This document shows positions 1 to 6,993 of a DNA stretch of 11,021 nucleotides, one piece after another; the stretch's first letter is position 1, and each line of letters opens with the position of its first letter. Position numbers and translations under genes: made by a program. The DNA is from CAZDDA01 sp964568045 (GTDB taxonomy: Bacteria; Bipolaricaulota; Bipolaricaulia; UBA7950; UBA9294). The stretch spans positions 1 through 11,021 of the forward strand of contig CAZMOL010000052.1 of NCBI GenBank assembly GCA_964568045.1. Reading direction: 5' to 3'. The notes under the pieces were generated by a model. It saw only the letters and a list, made by a program, of their open reading frames with translations. It did not search any database and had not been told where the DNA came from.

Positions 1-2
1 TG

Positions 3-572
3 CTCGGGTTCACCGGCACCTATAAGGGGAAGAAGGTGTCGGTGCAGGGAACGGGAATGGGGATCCCTTCGATCTCAATCTACGTCCATGAGCTGATCGC
101 CGAATACGGGGCCAAACGGCTGATCCGCATCGGCACCTGCGGAGCCCTTCAGGAGGGCATGAATTTGGGGGATGTGATTCTGGCCCAGGCGGCTTCGACG
201 GACTCGGCGGTCAACCGCATCCGTTTTCACGGCTGCGACTTCGCTCCGGCGGCAAGCTTCGAGTTGCTTAGTAAGGCCTACGAGGCCGCCCGTGAGCGGG
301 GAGTGGATGTCCGGGTGGGTACGGTGCTGACCAGAGATACCTTCTATTCCGACGATCCCGACTCCTGGAAGCTGTGGGCGCGCTATGGGGTGCTGGCGGT
401 GGAGATGGAGACTGCCGCGCTGTACACCTTGACGGCTGCACATCGTGTTCATGGTCTTTCAATTCTCACGGTCAGCGACAGCCTGATTACCAAGGAGATT
501 GCCACCGCCGAACATCGCCAGAAGGGCTACACCGCCATGATGGAGATTGCCCTGCAGGTGGCAACCACCTGA
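3..572 (+). CDS. deoD: Purine nucleoside phosphorylase, DeoD type (5' end missing)
   Basis: DeoD cleaves purine (deoxy)nucleosides with phosphate to give the free base and (deoxy)ribose-1-phosphate in cytoplasmic purine salvage. The reading frame is open from the left edge, and its first residues LGFTGTYKGKK match the region of E. coli DeoD near residue 50, so about 50 N-terminal residues lie outside the window. Visible family motifs are RIGTCGAL (phosphate-binding arginine), VEMETAALY (the Glu-Met-Glu ribose/base site) and TVSDSL, whose aspartate is the catalytic acid of the hexameric DeoD class. The C-terminal AEHRQKGYTAMMEIAL resembles the family's closing helix with its conserved arginine. 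The TGA stop is at 570-572. A GTG at 36 is internal to the gene and is not the start. Identification is firm. Confidence 0.95.
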   Translation, partial: LGFTGTYKGKKVSVQGTGMGIPSISIYVHELIAEYGAKRLIRIGTCGALQEGMNLGDVILAQAASTDSAVNRIRFHGCDFAPAASFELLSKAYEAARERGVDVRVGTVLTRDTFYSDDPDSWKLWARYGVLAVEMETAALYTLTAAHRVHGLSILTVSDSLITKEIATAEHRQKGYTAMMEIALQVATT

Positions 573-652
573 GTTACCGCGGAAGTATGTGATGCGGCCC
601 TCCAGTCCCTGCACCGGCTTACCTCACAAACCGGTTGGTCCTACCCTGTGTG

Positions 653-674
653 TTCCATACTGCGTAGTATGGGA
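653..674 (+). other. Hairpin in the deoD-metallopeptidase gap
   Basis: Arms TTCCATACT (653-661) and AGTATGGGA (666-674) pair over nine positions with one G-T wobble and a four-base GCGT loop. No T tract follows, so it is not a typical intrinsic terminator. It sits 28 bases before the next start codon and could be an operator-like dyad or a 5'-UTR stem. Its function is not determined. Confidence 0.35.
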
Positions 675-689
675 GTATCCGACAACTGT

Positions 690-695
690 AGGAGG
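690..695 (+). promoter_or_regulatory. Strong Shine-Dalgarno that fixes the metallopeptidase start
   Basis: AGGAGG lies six bases before the ATG at 702. It decides for that start over the in-frame ATG at 648, which would add 18 residues in front of a clear signal peptide. Confidence 0.8.
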
Positions 696-701
696 AGAGC
701 G

Positions 702-1427
702 ATGAGCGTGCGTGGCTTTTGGTGGTCTGCGCTAATCGCTGTGGGTGCGTCGCTCACCGTTGTGGGGTTGGCGGTGGCTCAGGACGCGTTGGCGGTTCCG
801 TTTGTGATGGATTCCGTCGCAGCGATTCAGTCGGCGGCGGAACGAATCGTCTCTGACTACGTCGCCGTCATCACCGAGGTCACAGGAGAGCCGAGCGACG
901 TTCCCACGATCGAGATCGTGAACACACCGAATCTGGCGTACTTCAATCACAGAACCGGGCAGATCGTTCTCCCCTATTGGCCTTCGCTGGAGGGGTCCTC
1001 ACGAGATTTCTTTGTGAGCCTCAGCGGAAACGAAGCACGGGCGGAGGAGCTGTTCACGACGTTGTTCAATTGGTTCCTCGTTGCACACGAACTGACGCAC
1101 TGGTTCCAGCGGGAATCCGGGATCACTCTCGATCATTACTCCTCCGAGACAATGGCGAATCACTTCGCCGTCGCCTTTCACATGCGGGCAGCAGACGGCG
1201 AGGAGCGGCTGTTGCACCTTGGAGAGCGGCTCGAAGCGGCGCTTCACCGCCTCGTCGATCCGACACCGGAAGGGGATGAGGTCGCTGCGTTCTTCAACGC
1301 CAACTACGCGGCCCTGGCCCGCGATCCCAGCCGCTACGGTTACTATCAGTTTCGCTTCATCCTCGATTCCATCGCTCACCGCAGCGAACTCAATTTCGAG
1401 ACGCTGGTTTCTCAGTACAGCGGCTGA
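702..1427 (+). CDS. Secreted HExxH metallopeptidase-like protein
   Basis: A 241-residue protein with a signal peptide: charged start MSVR, hydrophobic core at about 8-25, and a probable cleavage after AVA at 24-26. It is therefore exported or membrane-tethered. The central helix carries HELTH (H129, E130, H133), the zinc-binding and catalytic signature of zincin peptidases. E149 in SSETMAN, sixteen residues after the second histidine, is the likely third zinc ligand (gluzincin-like spacing). The layout recalls the DUF4344 putative metallopeptidases, but I cannot confirm the family. The substrate is unknown. The start is set by a strong ribosome binding site. It follows deoD by 129 bases on the same strand; a shared function is not evident. 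The C-terminal half (160-241) is helical with no recognised motif. Confidence 0.75.
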   Translation: MSVRGFWWSALIAVGASLTVVGLAVAQDALAVPFVMDSVAAIQSAAERIVSDYVAVITEVTGEPSDVPTIEIVNTPNLAYFNHRTGQIVLPYWPSLEGSSRDFFVSLSGNEARAEELFTTLFNWFLVAHELTHWFQRESGITLDHYSSETMANHFAVAFHMRAADGEERLLHLGERLEAALHRLVDPTPEGDEVAAFFNANYAALARDPSRYGYYQFRFILDSIAHRSELNFETLVSQYSG

Positions 1428-1729
1428 CCTGCCAGGTCTCACTGTGGATTCCTGGTGACCTTGCCCTGATGACCCTCTACTTTCTCCTCAGCCTTTCAGA
1501 CCGCCCCCTGCAAATAGTATTGTGAAACTGGACACTACAGTGAGAAGGAGATCGTGGAAGAGCTGTAGCAGGCCGGCCTTGGATAAATGATCCGCGCTAT
1601 TATGCAGTTAGGAACGTGACTTAAGCGCTTTTCTTCACGTATTATCAACGTTGGTGCACTTGCTTTTGCGATGGTTGGACAGGTCCCAATTGAGTTCTTC
1701 TCCTGTATCGGCTACGCTGGGTATGTATC
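1428..1729. other. Intergenic region, no confident gene
   Basis: About 300 bases without a supportable gene. Short stretches look faintly coding, for example a plus-strand reading from 1524 giving ETGHYSEKEIVEEL before a TAG. On the minus strand, TGTCCAGTTT at about 1526-1535 looks like an insertion-sequence tip, but no partner copy or target duplication is visible. The right end holds a possible promoter for the next gene. Confidence 0.5.
1616..1645 (+). promoter_or_regulatory. Possible sigma70-type promoter of the cupin/HD-GYP/GGDEF gene
   Basis: GTGACT (1616-1621, 4/6 to consensus) and TATTAT (1640-1645, 5/6) are 18 bases apart. The spacer contains the perfect palindrome AAGCGCTT (1623-1630), a possible regulator site. 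The predicted leader is about 78 bases. Judged by eye only. Confidence 0.35.
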
Positions 1730-3739
1730 ATGACAGACCAATTTATCTTCACGGCAGGCGATGCGCTCGATCGGATCGAACGCGTGGGGGGATACAAGGC
1801 TCATTTGCTCGGTAAAGGCCACGGGACGGAGGTCTTCTCAGAGCACATCCCCCCGGACGTCGTGTTCTACGTCGATTCGGCCAAGGAATGGCCGGAATTT
1901 GAGTTTATCTTCGTTCTAGAGGGAGAGCTCTCCTATCTAGGATCGGACCCACACAGGCAGGTTAGTCGTGGGGACTACATCGCGCGATATCTCATCGAGG
2001 AACGGTCTTATTTCAAGACGGCTACTGAGGTGTCGCTCCTTCACGTGTGTTCGCCCACGGCATTCCACCTTATGCGAGAGGAAGTCAACGATCTCTTCGA
2101 GATTGCGAGAAAGCTCGAGATCGTCGAGTCACTCGACGGACACTGCAGGCGTCTGGAAACCCTCGCAATCGCCACCGGAGAGCGATTGGGACTCTTGGGA
2201 GAGCGAATGGGAAGCATCAGCTACGCAGCCTTCCTACACGACATCGGTAAATCCAGGGTGCCCAAGGAGATTCTGCAAAAGCCCGGAACGCTCACGCAAG
2301 CCGAATGGAAACTCATGAGGCAGCATCCTGCCTGGGGACGAGAGATCCTAGAAGAAACGGACTTCTTACAGGACGTTGCGAAGATCGTGGAGCAAACCCA
2401 CGAACGCCCGGACGGCCGGGGGTACCCCAATGGATTGGTCGATGGGGGGATCCTTATCGAAGCAAAGATTATCGCTGCCGTAGAGGCATTTGATGTTGTG
2501 ACCTCGGATCGCCCCTACCGCAAGGCCCGCAGCGTTGAGTTTGCACTCCAAGAGCTGCAACGAAGTGTCGGCTCGCAGTTCGACGGGCAGGTTGTCGAAG
2601 CTCTCAGACAAACTATCGAGCAGCGGGAACACAGCAATGCAGGATCGCATGAAGCCTCAGCTCCGAGTCAGGCCGTCCCTCTCGGACACAACAGCGCCTT
2701 CTCGATGATTGCAGAACACATCCTGTCAGGAGACGTTTGTGAGCAGGTGTTGGACGACGTCGCAACAGCGATCACCAACACCAAGCTGTTCACAGAGGCG
2801 GGGCTTCTGCTTTTCGACCGGCCGTACGGCGGAGAAGCGAGGCGAAGCATTCGGATCTACGGTGCTGGATTCTCCAGCCGCAAACGCGCCGAGATGCCGG
2901 CATTGATCGAGAAACCACTCTGTCCAGAAGATGCCAAACGACTCTTCGATGAGGCACTCAGAGTTGGTCATTCGTACATCCTTCAACGAGCCGACCTTCC
3001 AGATGTGATTTCCCGCCTGTTCGTCATGGACTCAGCCTGCTCGCGCTCCTCAGGCAAGGACTGCTTCCTCGTCACTCCTTTGCGCGTCGGAGCTACCAAG
3101 ATCATCGGCCTGATCATCGCCTATGCACGGAGCGACAACTCCAACCTGACCCAAGACGTGCTCAGTTGGAGCGAATCGGTCGCAGGTCTTGTGTCTGCCG
3201 CGGTTGCCAAAGATGCAGAGAAGCGCAAGCTCCGAAGTAGAGTCGGGAAGCTGAGTCAACTGGCAATCCGCGATCCGTTGACGCATCTCTATAACCGGCG
3301 CTTCCTCGATGAAGTGGTCAAACGGGAGGAGGCACGGGCACGCCGATCGGGAAAGCCCATTTCGCTTCTGATGATCGATCTTGTCGCCTTTCGCGAGGTG
3401 AATAATCGCTTTGGTCACGTAGTCGGCGATCGGGTCCTGAAGAAGGCCGGTGCGGTTATGGAGAAACAACTCCGCAAGACCGATACCCTCTTTCGCTACG
3501 GTGGAGATGAGTTTCTCGTCGTCATGCCAGAGGCAACCGAACAGCAAGCCAATGAGATTGCAAGCCGCATCACACAGGCTATCGACACATGCGATTTCGG
3601 TCTTTCGTTGGCCGTATCGCTGAAAACAGGCATTGCCTCTTGGGATCCTAAAGCCCCCGTCGGGTTCTCAACGGCTCTCGAACGGGCCGACCGCGGCCTC
3701 TATCAGAACGCTTCTTTCGGCGAAATCAACGAAAGCTGA
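1730..3739 (+). CDS. Cupin / HD-GYP / GAF-like / GGDEF c-di-GMP signalling protein
   Basis: A 669-residue soluble protein with four apparent modules. Residues 1-110 form a cupin-like beta domain (FEFIFVLEGEL, VSRGDYI) without the usual metal-binding histidines, so it is probably a ligand sensor. Residues 120-300 are an HD-GYP phosphodiesterase domain with HDIGK (H170, D171), H199 and HERPDGRGYP (224-233); this family hydrolyses cyclic di-GMP. Residues 320-500 are GAF-like. Residues 510-665 are a GGDEF diguanylate cyclase with metal-binding D550, GHVVGD (562-567) and GGDEF at 591-595. An RxxD inhibitory site (R582-D585) lies five residues before GGDEF, the canonical spacing. Both enzymatic halves look intact, so it may make and degrade c-di-GMP under control of the sensors. 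No membrane segment is seen. The Shine-Dalgarno is weak. Domain boundaries are approximate. Confidence 0.9.
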   Translation: MTDQFIFTAGDALDRIERVGGYKAHLLGKGHGTEVFSEHIPPDVVFYVDSAKEWPEFEFIFVLEGELSYLGSDPHRQVSRGDYIARYLIEERSYFKTATEVSLLHVCSPTAFHLMREEVNDLFEIARKLEIVESLDGHCRRLETLAIATGERLGLLGERMGSISYAAFLHDIGKSRVPKEILQKPGTLTQAEWKLMRQHPAWGREILEETDFLQDVAKIVEQTHERPDGRGYPNGLVDGGILIEAKIIAAVEAFDVVTSDRPYRKARSVEFALQELQRSVGSQFDGQVVEALRQTIEQREHSNAGSHEASAPSQAVPLGHNSAFSMIAEHILSGDVCEQVLDDVATAITNTKLFTEAGLLLFDRPYGGEARRSIRIYGAGFSSRKRAEMPALIEKPLCPEDAKRLFDEALRVGHSYILQRADLPDVISRLFVMDSACSRSSGKDCFLVTPLRVGATKIIGLIIAYARSDNSNLTQDVLSWSESVAGLVSAAVAKDAEKRKLRSRVGKLSQLAIRDPLTHLYNRRFLDEVVKREEARARRSGKPISLLMIDLVAFREVNNRFGHVVGDRVLKKAGAVMEKQLRKTDTLFRYGGDEFLVVMPEATEQQANEIASRITQAIDTCDFGLSLAVSLKTGIASWDPKAPVGFSTALERADRGLYQNASFGEINES

Positions 3740-3820
3740 GTAGCCTGCCCTGCGAGCACGCCCACTTGGAACCAATGTTTGTAGATCCCTGTGGATTCCA
3801 CCGCGTAGGAAAGTGCTTCC

Positions 3821-3850
3821 TTGCATGGCCGTACTGCAGTACACTACTAG
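3821..3850 (+). promoter_or_regulatory. Possible promoter of the Fpg-like gene with a 12-bp palindrome
   Basis: TTGCAT (3821-3826) and TACTAG (3845-3850) are 18 bases apart, which places transcription start at or next to the ATG at 3856. There is no Shine-Dalgarno before that ATG, so the message may be leaderless. The perfect palindrome GTACTGCAGTAC (3831-3842) fills the spacer and could be an operator. Judged by eye. Confidence 0.35.
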
Positions 3851-3855
3851 TGACT

Positions 3856-4686
3856 ATGATCGAGCTTCCTGAAGCGGTGACGCTTGCACGACAGATGAAC
3901 GAGGCACTCGCCGGAAAGCGGATCGTCGAAGCCTCGATCGCTGAGAAACGTCCGAAGTGGATGTTTCTCAATCTGGATCCGGAGCAATACGCAACCAAGC
4001 TCGCCGGTGTGCGCGTGGATGACGTGACCGCTGATGGCAAGTGGATCTTTACACAACTGGACACCGGAGAGATCTTCTTGCTCGGAGAGATGTTCGGGCA
4101 CATCCGCTACTACCGTTCCGAGGAGCCCCAGCCGAAGAAACACCACATGCTCGTCACGTTCGATGACAAATCTCGACTGTCAATCACGATCCAAATGTGG
4201 GGATGCACCCAGGTTCTCACACCGCAGGAGGTGGAGAACCATCCCTACGCGGGCCATCGTGGTTCCTCCCCGATCAAAAAGCAATTCACGCCCAAGCGTT
4301 TTGAGTCGATCCTCGACGCATACGGTAAGCGTGAGAACAAGCCGATCAAGGCGTTTCTCACCCACGAGGGCAACGTCTCCGGCATTGGGAACGGGTATTT
4401 GCAGGATATCCTGTTCCGAGCGCGACTCAGCCCCAAGCGGAAGGTGGCCGACATCGGGCAGGACGAGCAACAGAACCTCTATCACGCCATCGCCGAAACG
4501 ATGAACCAGGCGATCGAACTCGCAGGAAGAGATACCGAGCCGGACCTATACGGAAATCCCGGTCGATACGTCCCGATCCTCGACAAGAGGGCAAAGGGCG
4601 GGCCCTGTCCTGAATGCGACACACCGATCGAGAAGATCGCCTATCTCGGTGGCTCCTGCTATCTGTGCGCGTCTTGTCAGACCTAG
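3856..4686 (+). CDS. Fpg/Nei-family DNA glycosylase homologue with an altered active site
   Basis: The 276-residue length is typical of Fpg/Nei base-excision-repair glycosylases. It starts MIELPEAV where classical Fpg has MPELPEVE, and no other start would supply a proline. The usual nucleophile, the proline exposed after Met removal, is therefore isoleucine, while the following catalytic Glu is kept. K62 (DGKW) matches the conserved Fpg lysine. The helix-two-turn-helix is clear: GIGNGY (176-181), then LFRARLSPKR. The C-terminal zinc finger has the canonical spacing (C251, C254, C271, C274), but GGSCY replaces the usual GR[ST]xY, losing the phosphate-contacting arginine. The void-filling region reads TIQMWG instead of DPRRFG. 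The same fold therefore appears with changed chemistry; I have a vague memory of similar MIELPEAV proteins in clostridia. An upstream in-frame ATG at 3766 would add 30 unlikely residues. Probable function is DNA binding or repair; activity is uncertain. Confidence 0.88.
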   Translation: MIELPEAVTLARQMNEALAGKRIVEASIAEKRPKWMFLNLDPEQYATKLAGVRVDDVTADGKWIFTQLDTGEIFLLGEMFGHIRYYRSEEPQPKKHHMLVTFDDKSRLSITIQMWGCTQVLTPQEVENHPYAGHRGSSPIKKQFTPKRFESILDAYGKRENKPIKAFLTHEGNVSGIGNGYLQDILFRARLSPKRKVADIGQDEQQNLYHAIAETMNQAIELAGRDTEPDLYGNPGRYVPILDKRAKGGPCPECDTPIEKIAYLGGSCYLCASCQT

Positions 4687-4944
4687 AGGCAAACTGGCAG
4701 CGGGAAATCGCGGCCTGGAATCTCAACATATCGTGACTCCGCCTGCGAAGCTCACAACATCTTCACATCCTGATCACTGTCGCTCCACACTGGGACTATA
4801 TATTCAGTCCATACGAGAGCTGAGCAAGGTTGCACCTTCCTACCAAAAGAGCGAACATACATCGAAGACTCGGAGGCCCAAGCCCCAAAGGGGGTCTCTT
4901 GATTGCGATAAATTCGATTTTGGGGAGTTGGCGAACGCAGCAAG
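4687..4944. other. Intergenic region with two weak hairpins
   Basis: No gene is supported here. GGACT (4793-4797) and AGTCC (4806-4810) can pair across an eight-base AT-rich loop. GAGGCCC (4873-4879) and GGGGTCTC (4891-4898) can form a seven-pair stem with one wobble and a large loop. The first lies about 110 bases past the Fpg-like stop. Neither has a convincing T tract, so termination of the upstream gene is possible but unproven. Confidence 0.35.
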
Positions 4945-5298
4945 ATGGGTTGGATACATAGCAGTCCAGTAGCGCGATTCATCCGTTTGGTGGCGGATAC
5001 GGGCCGGTGGTGGATGCGGTCGGTCACGCGTCTGGCCCACGTTCACAATCTCAACCCTTACGTCTTCATAGTCCTTTCGGTCGTGGGGATGATCATTCAC
5101 GCTCTGTACTACCTGCCGTGGTTCAAGGATCAGAGCCCAGAGCTCGCCTTCTTGGTTGTGCTACGTATCCTGGCGCTCGCGGCGCCGTTCTACATCCTGA
5201 TGAGAGGAAAACGGATCGCTGCGGTGTTCAACGCGTCGCTGGTAGCGGGATGGGCACTGAGCACGACCTGGCACGTGTGCTATTTCGTCTACCTGTAG
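4945..5298 (+). CDS. Small integral membrane protein of unknown function
   Basis: A 117-residue protein that I do not recognise. An N-terminal basic stretch (11-30, several Arg) precedes three likely membrane segments at about 39-56, 67-86 and 92-116, joined by the short loops KDQSPE and MRGKR. The positive-inside pattern suggests a cytoplasmic N-terminus. No enzymatic motif is visible. The start is uncertain: the ATG at 4945 lacks a well-spaced Shine-Dalgarno (GGGGAG lies 18 bases upstream). The in-frame ATG at 5014 (residue 24), preceded by GGTGG, would keep all membrane segments. The consistent hydrophobic pattern argues that it is a real gene. The next gene starts 137 bases downstream. 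Confidence 0.65.
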   Translation: MGWIHSSPVARFIRLVADTGRWWMRSVTRLAHVHNLNPYVFIVLSVVGMIIHALYYLPWFKDQSPELAFLVVLRILALAAPFYILMRGKRIAAVFNASLVAGWALSTTWHVCYFVYL

Positions 5299-5385
5299 TG
5301 CGCCAAGTCTCAGTCGACCTCTTCAACCCGAATATCCGTTCCGAAGACCACTGTGCCTTGGGTAGGCTCGCCCTCTGATTGCACG

Positions 5386-5415
5386 TTGACAACGGCGCAA
5401 TAGAGCCGATAGGCT
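5386..5415 (+). promoter_or_regulatory. Possible promoter of the subtilisin-like protease gene
   Basis: A perfect TTGACA (5386-5391) is followed after 18 bases by a weak TAGGCT (5410-5415). Transcription would start near 5422, giving a leader of about 14 bases that contains the AGGGGG ribosome binding site at 5424-5429. The -10 element is poor, so confidence is limited. Confidence 0.35.
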
Positions 5416-5435
5416 GTTACAAAAGGGGGCAGTGT

Positions 5436-6755
5436 ATGCGAAAGCGGAGTAGCCTCTTTGCTGCTGGAATCACGCTTCTTCTCGTCGTGACTGGCTGCAT
5501 GTTGCTTCCGATTGATCAACTCGGAGGCGTGGCCAGTCAGGGCTTGGCGGTGATGGGAGTGCCGGCGTGGCACCGGGCCGGCTACACGGGGGCAGGGATT
5601 AAGGTAGCCATCTGGGACTTCGAATTTCGCGGCTACCAACAGCTCATCAGTGTGGAACTTCCACCATCGGGGCGACTCACGACCAAGGGGTTTGGCCTTC
5701 CGGTCAGCGGAGCTGCCGACGACGATCCTGAGGGCGCCAAACACGGCACTGCGGTGGCGGAGATTGTGTACGACATCGCGCCGGATGCTGAGTTCTACCT
5801 GATCGCCGCCGACATGGAGGAGGACATGATCGATGCGCTGGAGTGGCTCATCGATCAGGGGGTTGACGTGATGATCGTGGCGTCGATCACGGTCGACGCG
5901 TGGTGCCTCGACATCGGCCAGAGTTACTTCGAGCCGACCTTCGCCAAACTGCGTCAAAACGGCATCCTGTTGGTCGTGGCCTCGGGAAACGACGGCCTAT
6001 CCCACTGGCAGGGGCGCTTCCACGATCCAAACGGTGACCGACGGCACGACTTCACGGCAACCGACGATTCCATCTCCTTCGAGGCCTACGAAGGAGAATA
6101 CCTCGATATCGTCCTGCGTTGGGAGAATCCGTGCCAGCCGTCGACCAACGACTACTCACTCATCTTGTACGATGATGATGGTTTTGTGGTCGCGAAGAGT
6201 GACTACGACAATGCCCTCGATGGACCCGTGGAGGAGCTGTTCGACGAGATCCCCTACGATGGGATCTATCATCTCGTGATCGAGAAGGCGCCATCGGCCC
6301 AGAGCGTGGATCTTGACCTGGTTTGGGCCAACGGACCGCAGCTCGAACACGCGGTGGCAGCGGGCAGCATCAGCTACTTCGAGCCGGCGGTGTCACCTAG
6401 TGTGTTGACCGTGGGATCGGTCTATTGGCAAAGCCGTCAGCTGGAGGAGACCAGTTCACAGGGACCGACTAAGGACGGCCGAATCAAGCCCGATCTCGTC
6501 GCCCCAACCTGCGTGGAGACGGTCTCCTACTCCGGCGATCCGGGAAGCGATGACCCCGAGCTGTGCGGCTTTGCCGGCACCTCAGCCGCCGCCCCTCACG
6601 TCGCCGGTGCAGCGGTACTCGTCAAGCAGGCCTACCCCAACTACACCGCGGATCAGCTCCAGCAATTCCTGGAGGACAACGCAGACGACTTGGGAGCAGC
6701 GGGCAAGGACAACGTCTATGGCGCGGGCGTGGTGAGACTTCCTCCGCCCCCGTAG
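5436..6755 (+). CDS. Subtilisin-like serine protease (S8), lipoprotein with an embedded beta domain
   Basis: A 439-residue protein starting at ATG 5436 behind AGGGGG. The N-terminus has basic MRKR, a hydrophobic stretch and the lipobox VTGC, so C21 is the likely lipidation site and the protease would be anchored outside the cytoplasmic membrane. The catalytic triad is present: D61 (VAIWDF), H103 (KHGTAVA) and S383 (GTSAAAPHVAG), with oxyanion N185 (ASGNDG). Between N185 and S383, residues about 200-300 look like an inserted jelly-roll domain similar to the pre-peptidase C-terminal type (FEAYEGEYLDIVLRW, YSLILYDDDG, YHLVIEKA). Almost no propeptide fits between the lipid site and the catalytic core (about 20 residues), unlike classical subtilisins. 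The chain ends in a short proline tail. Substrate is unknown. It converges with the minus-strand operon, and the facing stop codons are 25 bases apart. Confidence 0.92.
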   Translation: MRKRSSLFAAGITLLLVVTGCMLLPIDQLGGVASQGLAVMGVPAWHRAGYTGAGIKVAIWDFEFRGYQQLISVELPPSGRLTTKGFGLPVSGAADDDPEGAKHGTAVAEIVYDIAPDAEFYLIAADMEEDMIDALEWLIDQGVDVMIVASITVDAWCLDIGQSYFEPTFAKLRQNGILLVVASGNDGLSHWQGRFHDPNGDRRHDFTATDDSISFEAYEGEYLDIVLRWENPCQPSTNDYSLILYDDDGFVVAKSDYDNALDGPVEELFDEIPYDGIYHLVIEKAPSAQSVDLDLVWANGPQLEHAVAAGSISYFEPAVSPSVLTVGSVYWQSRQLEETSSQGPTKDGRIKPDLVAPTCVETVSYSGDPGSDDPELCGFAGTSAAAPHVAGAAVLVKQAYPNYTADQLQQFLEDNADDLGAAGKDNVYGAGVVRLPPPP

Positions 6756-6780
6756 GTAGGGCCGTCTGTTACCCGCTCGC

Positions 6781-6993
6781 TTACTTGGGACAACACTGGA
6801 TGTTCTCGGCCATCAGCTTCTGTACGTCACCCAGCGCATCGCGCGTCCAGCAGTCGTCTCCGCCGGCACTTTCGCGGAAGACGAGGGCCATGATGTAGGC
6901 CAGTTCTTTGAGTGTCGCGCCGGCCTCGAGCGTGCCCTTGAAGTGCTTGAGCAGACACGGCTTGGACCGGTTCTTGATCGCAGAATTACCTTT
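6781..6993 (-). pseudogene. C-terminal fragment of an AhpD/carboxymuconolactone-decarboxylase-like protein
   Basis: Seventy codons in the same frame as the upstream ArsG-like gene begin directly after its TAG stop and end at TAA (6781-6783). There is no ATG, GTG or TTG between that TAG and the conserved sequence; only an in-frame ATC is nearby. The product reads like the C-terminal half of an AhpD/CMD-type protein: PCLLKHF followed by LEAGATLKELAYIMALVF, then a Cys/Trp-containing segment (DDCWTRDAL) and an end with a CC pair. In AhpD-like proteins a CxxC precedes the helix; here it reads SKPC, so the first cysteine is missing. It is most likely a truncated gene remnant. Alternatives are a natural ArsG-CMD fusion broken by one stop, or stop readthrough. 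The family call is tentative; the coding character is clear. Confidence 0.55.

Noticed and set aside
653..674. deoD terminator
   Set aside because: The hairpin is good but has no T tract and sits 80 bases past the stop, so it is listed only as a hairpin.
1520..1560. Insertion-sequence end (TGTCCAGTTTCACAATA on the minus strand)
   Set aside because: The tip-like sequence has no inverted partner, transposase or target duplication in the window, so it is not listed as a mobile element.
4797..4804. TATATATT as a -10 element for the small membrane protein
   Set aside because: No acceptable -35 is found at 15-19 bases and it is about 140 bases from the start.
5310..5957. Minus-strand open frame of 215 codons as a full gene
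   Set aside because: Most of it is antisense to the strongly supported subtilisin gene and it has no ribosome binding site. Only its last 40 codons deserve a look.
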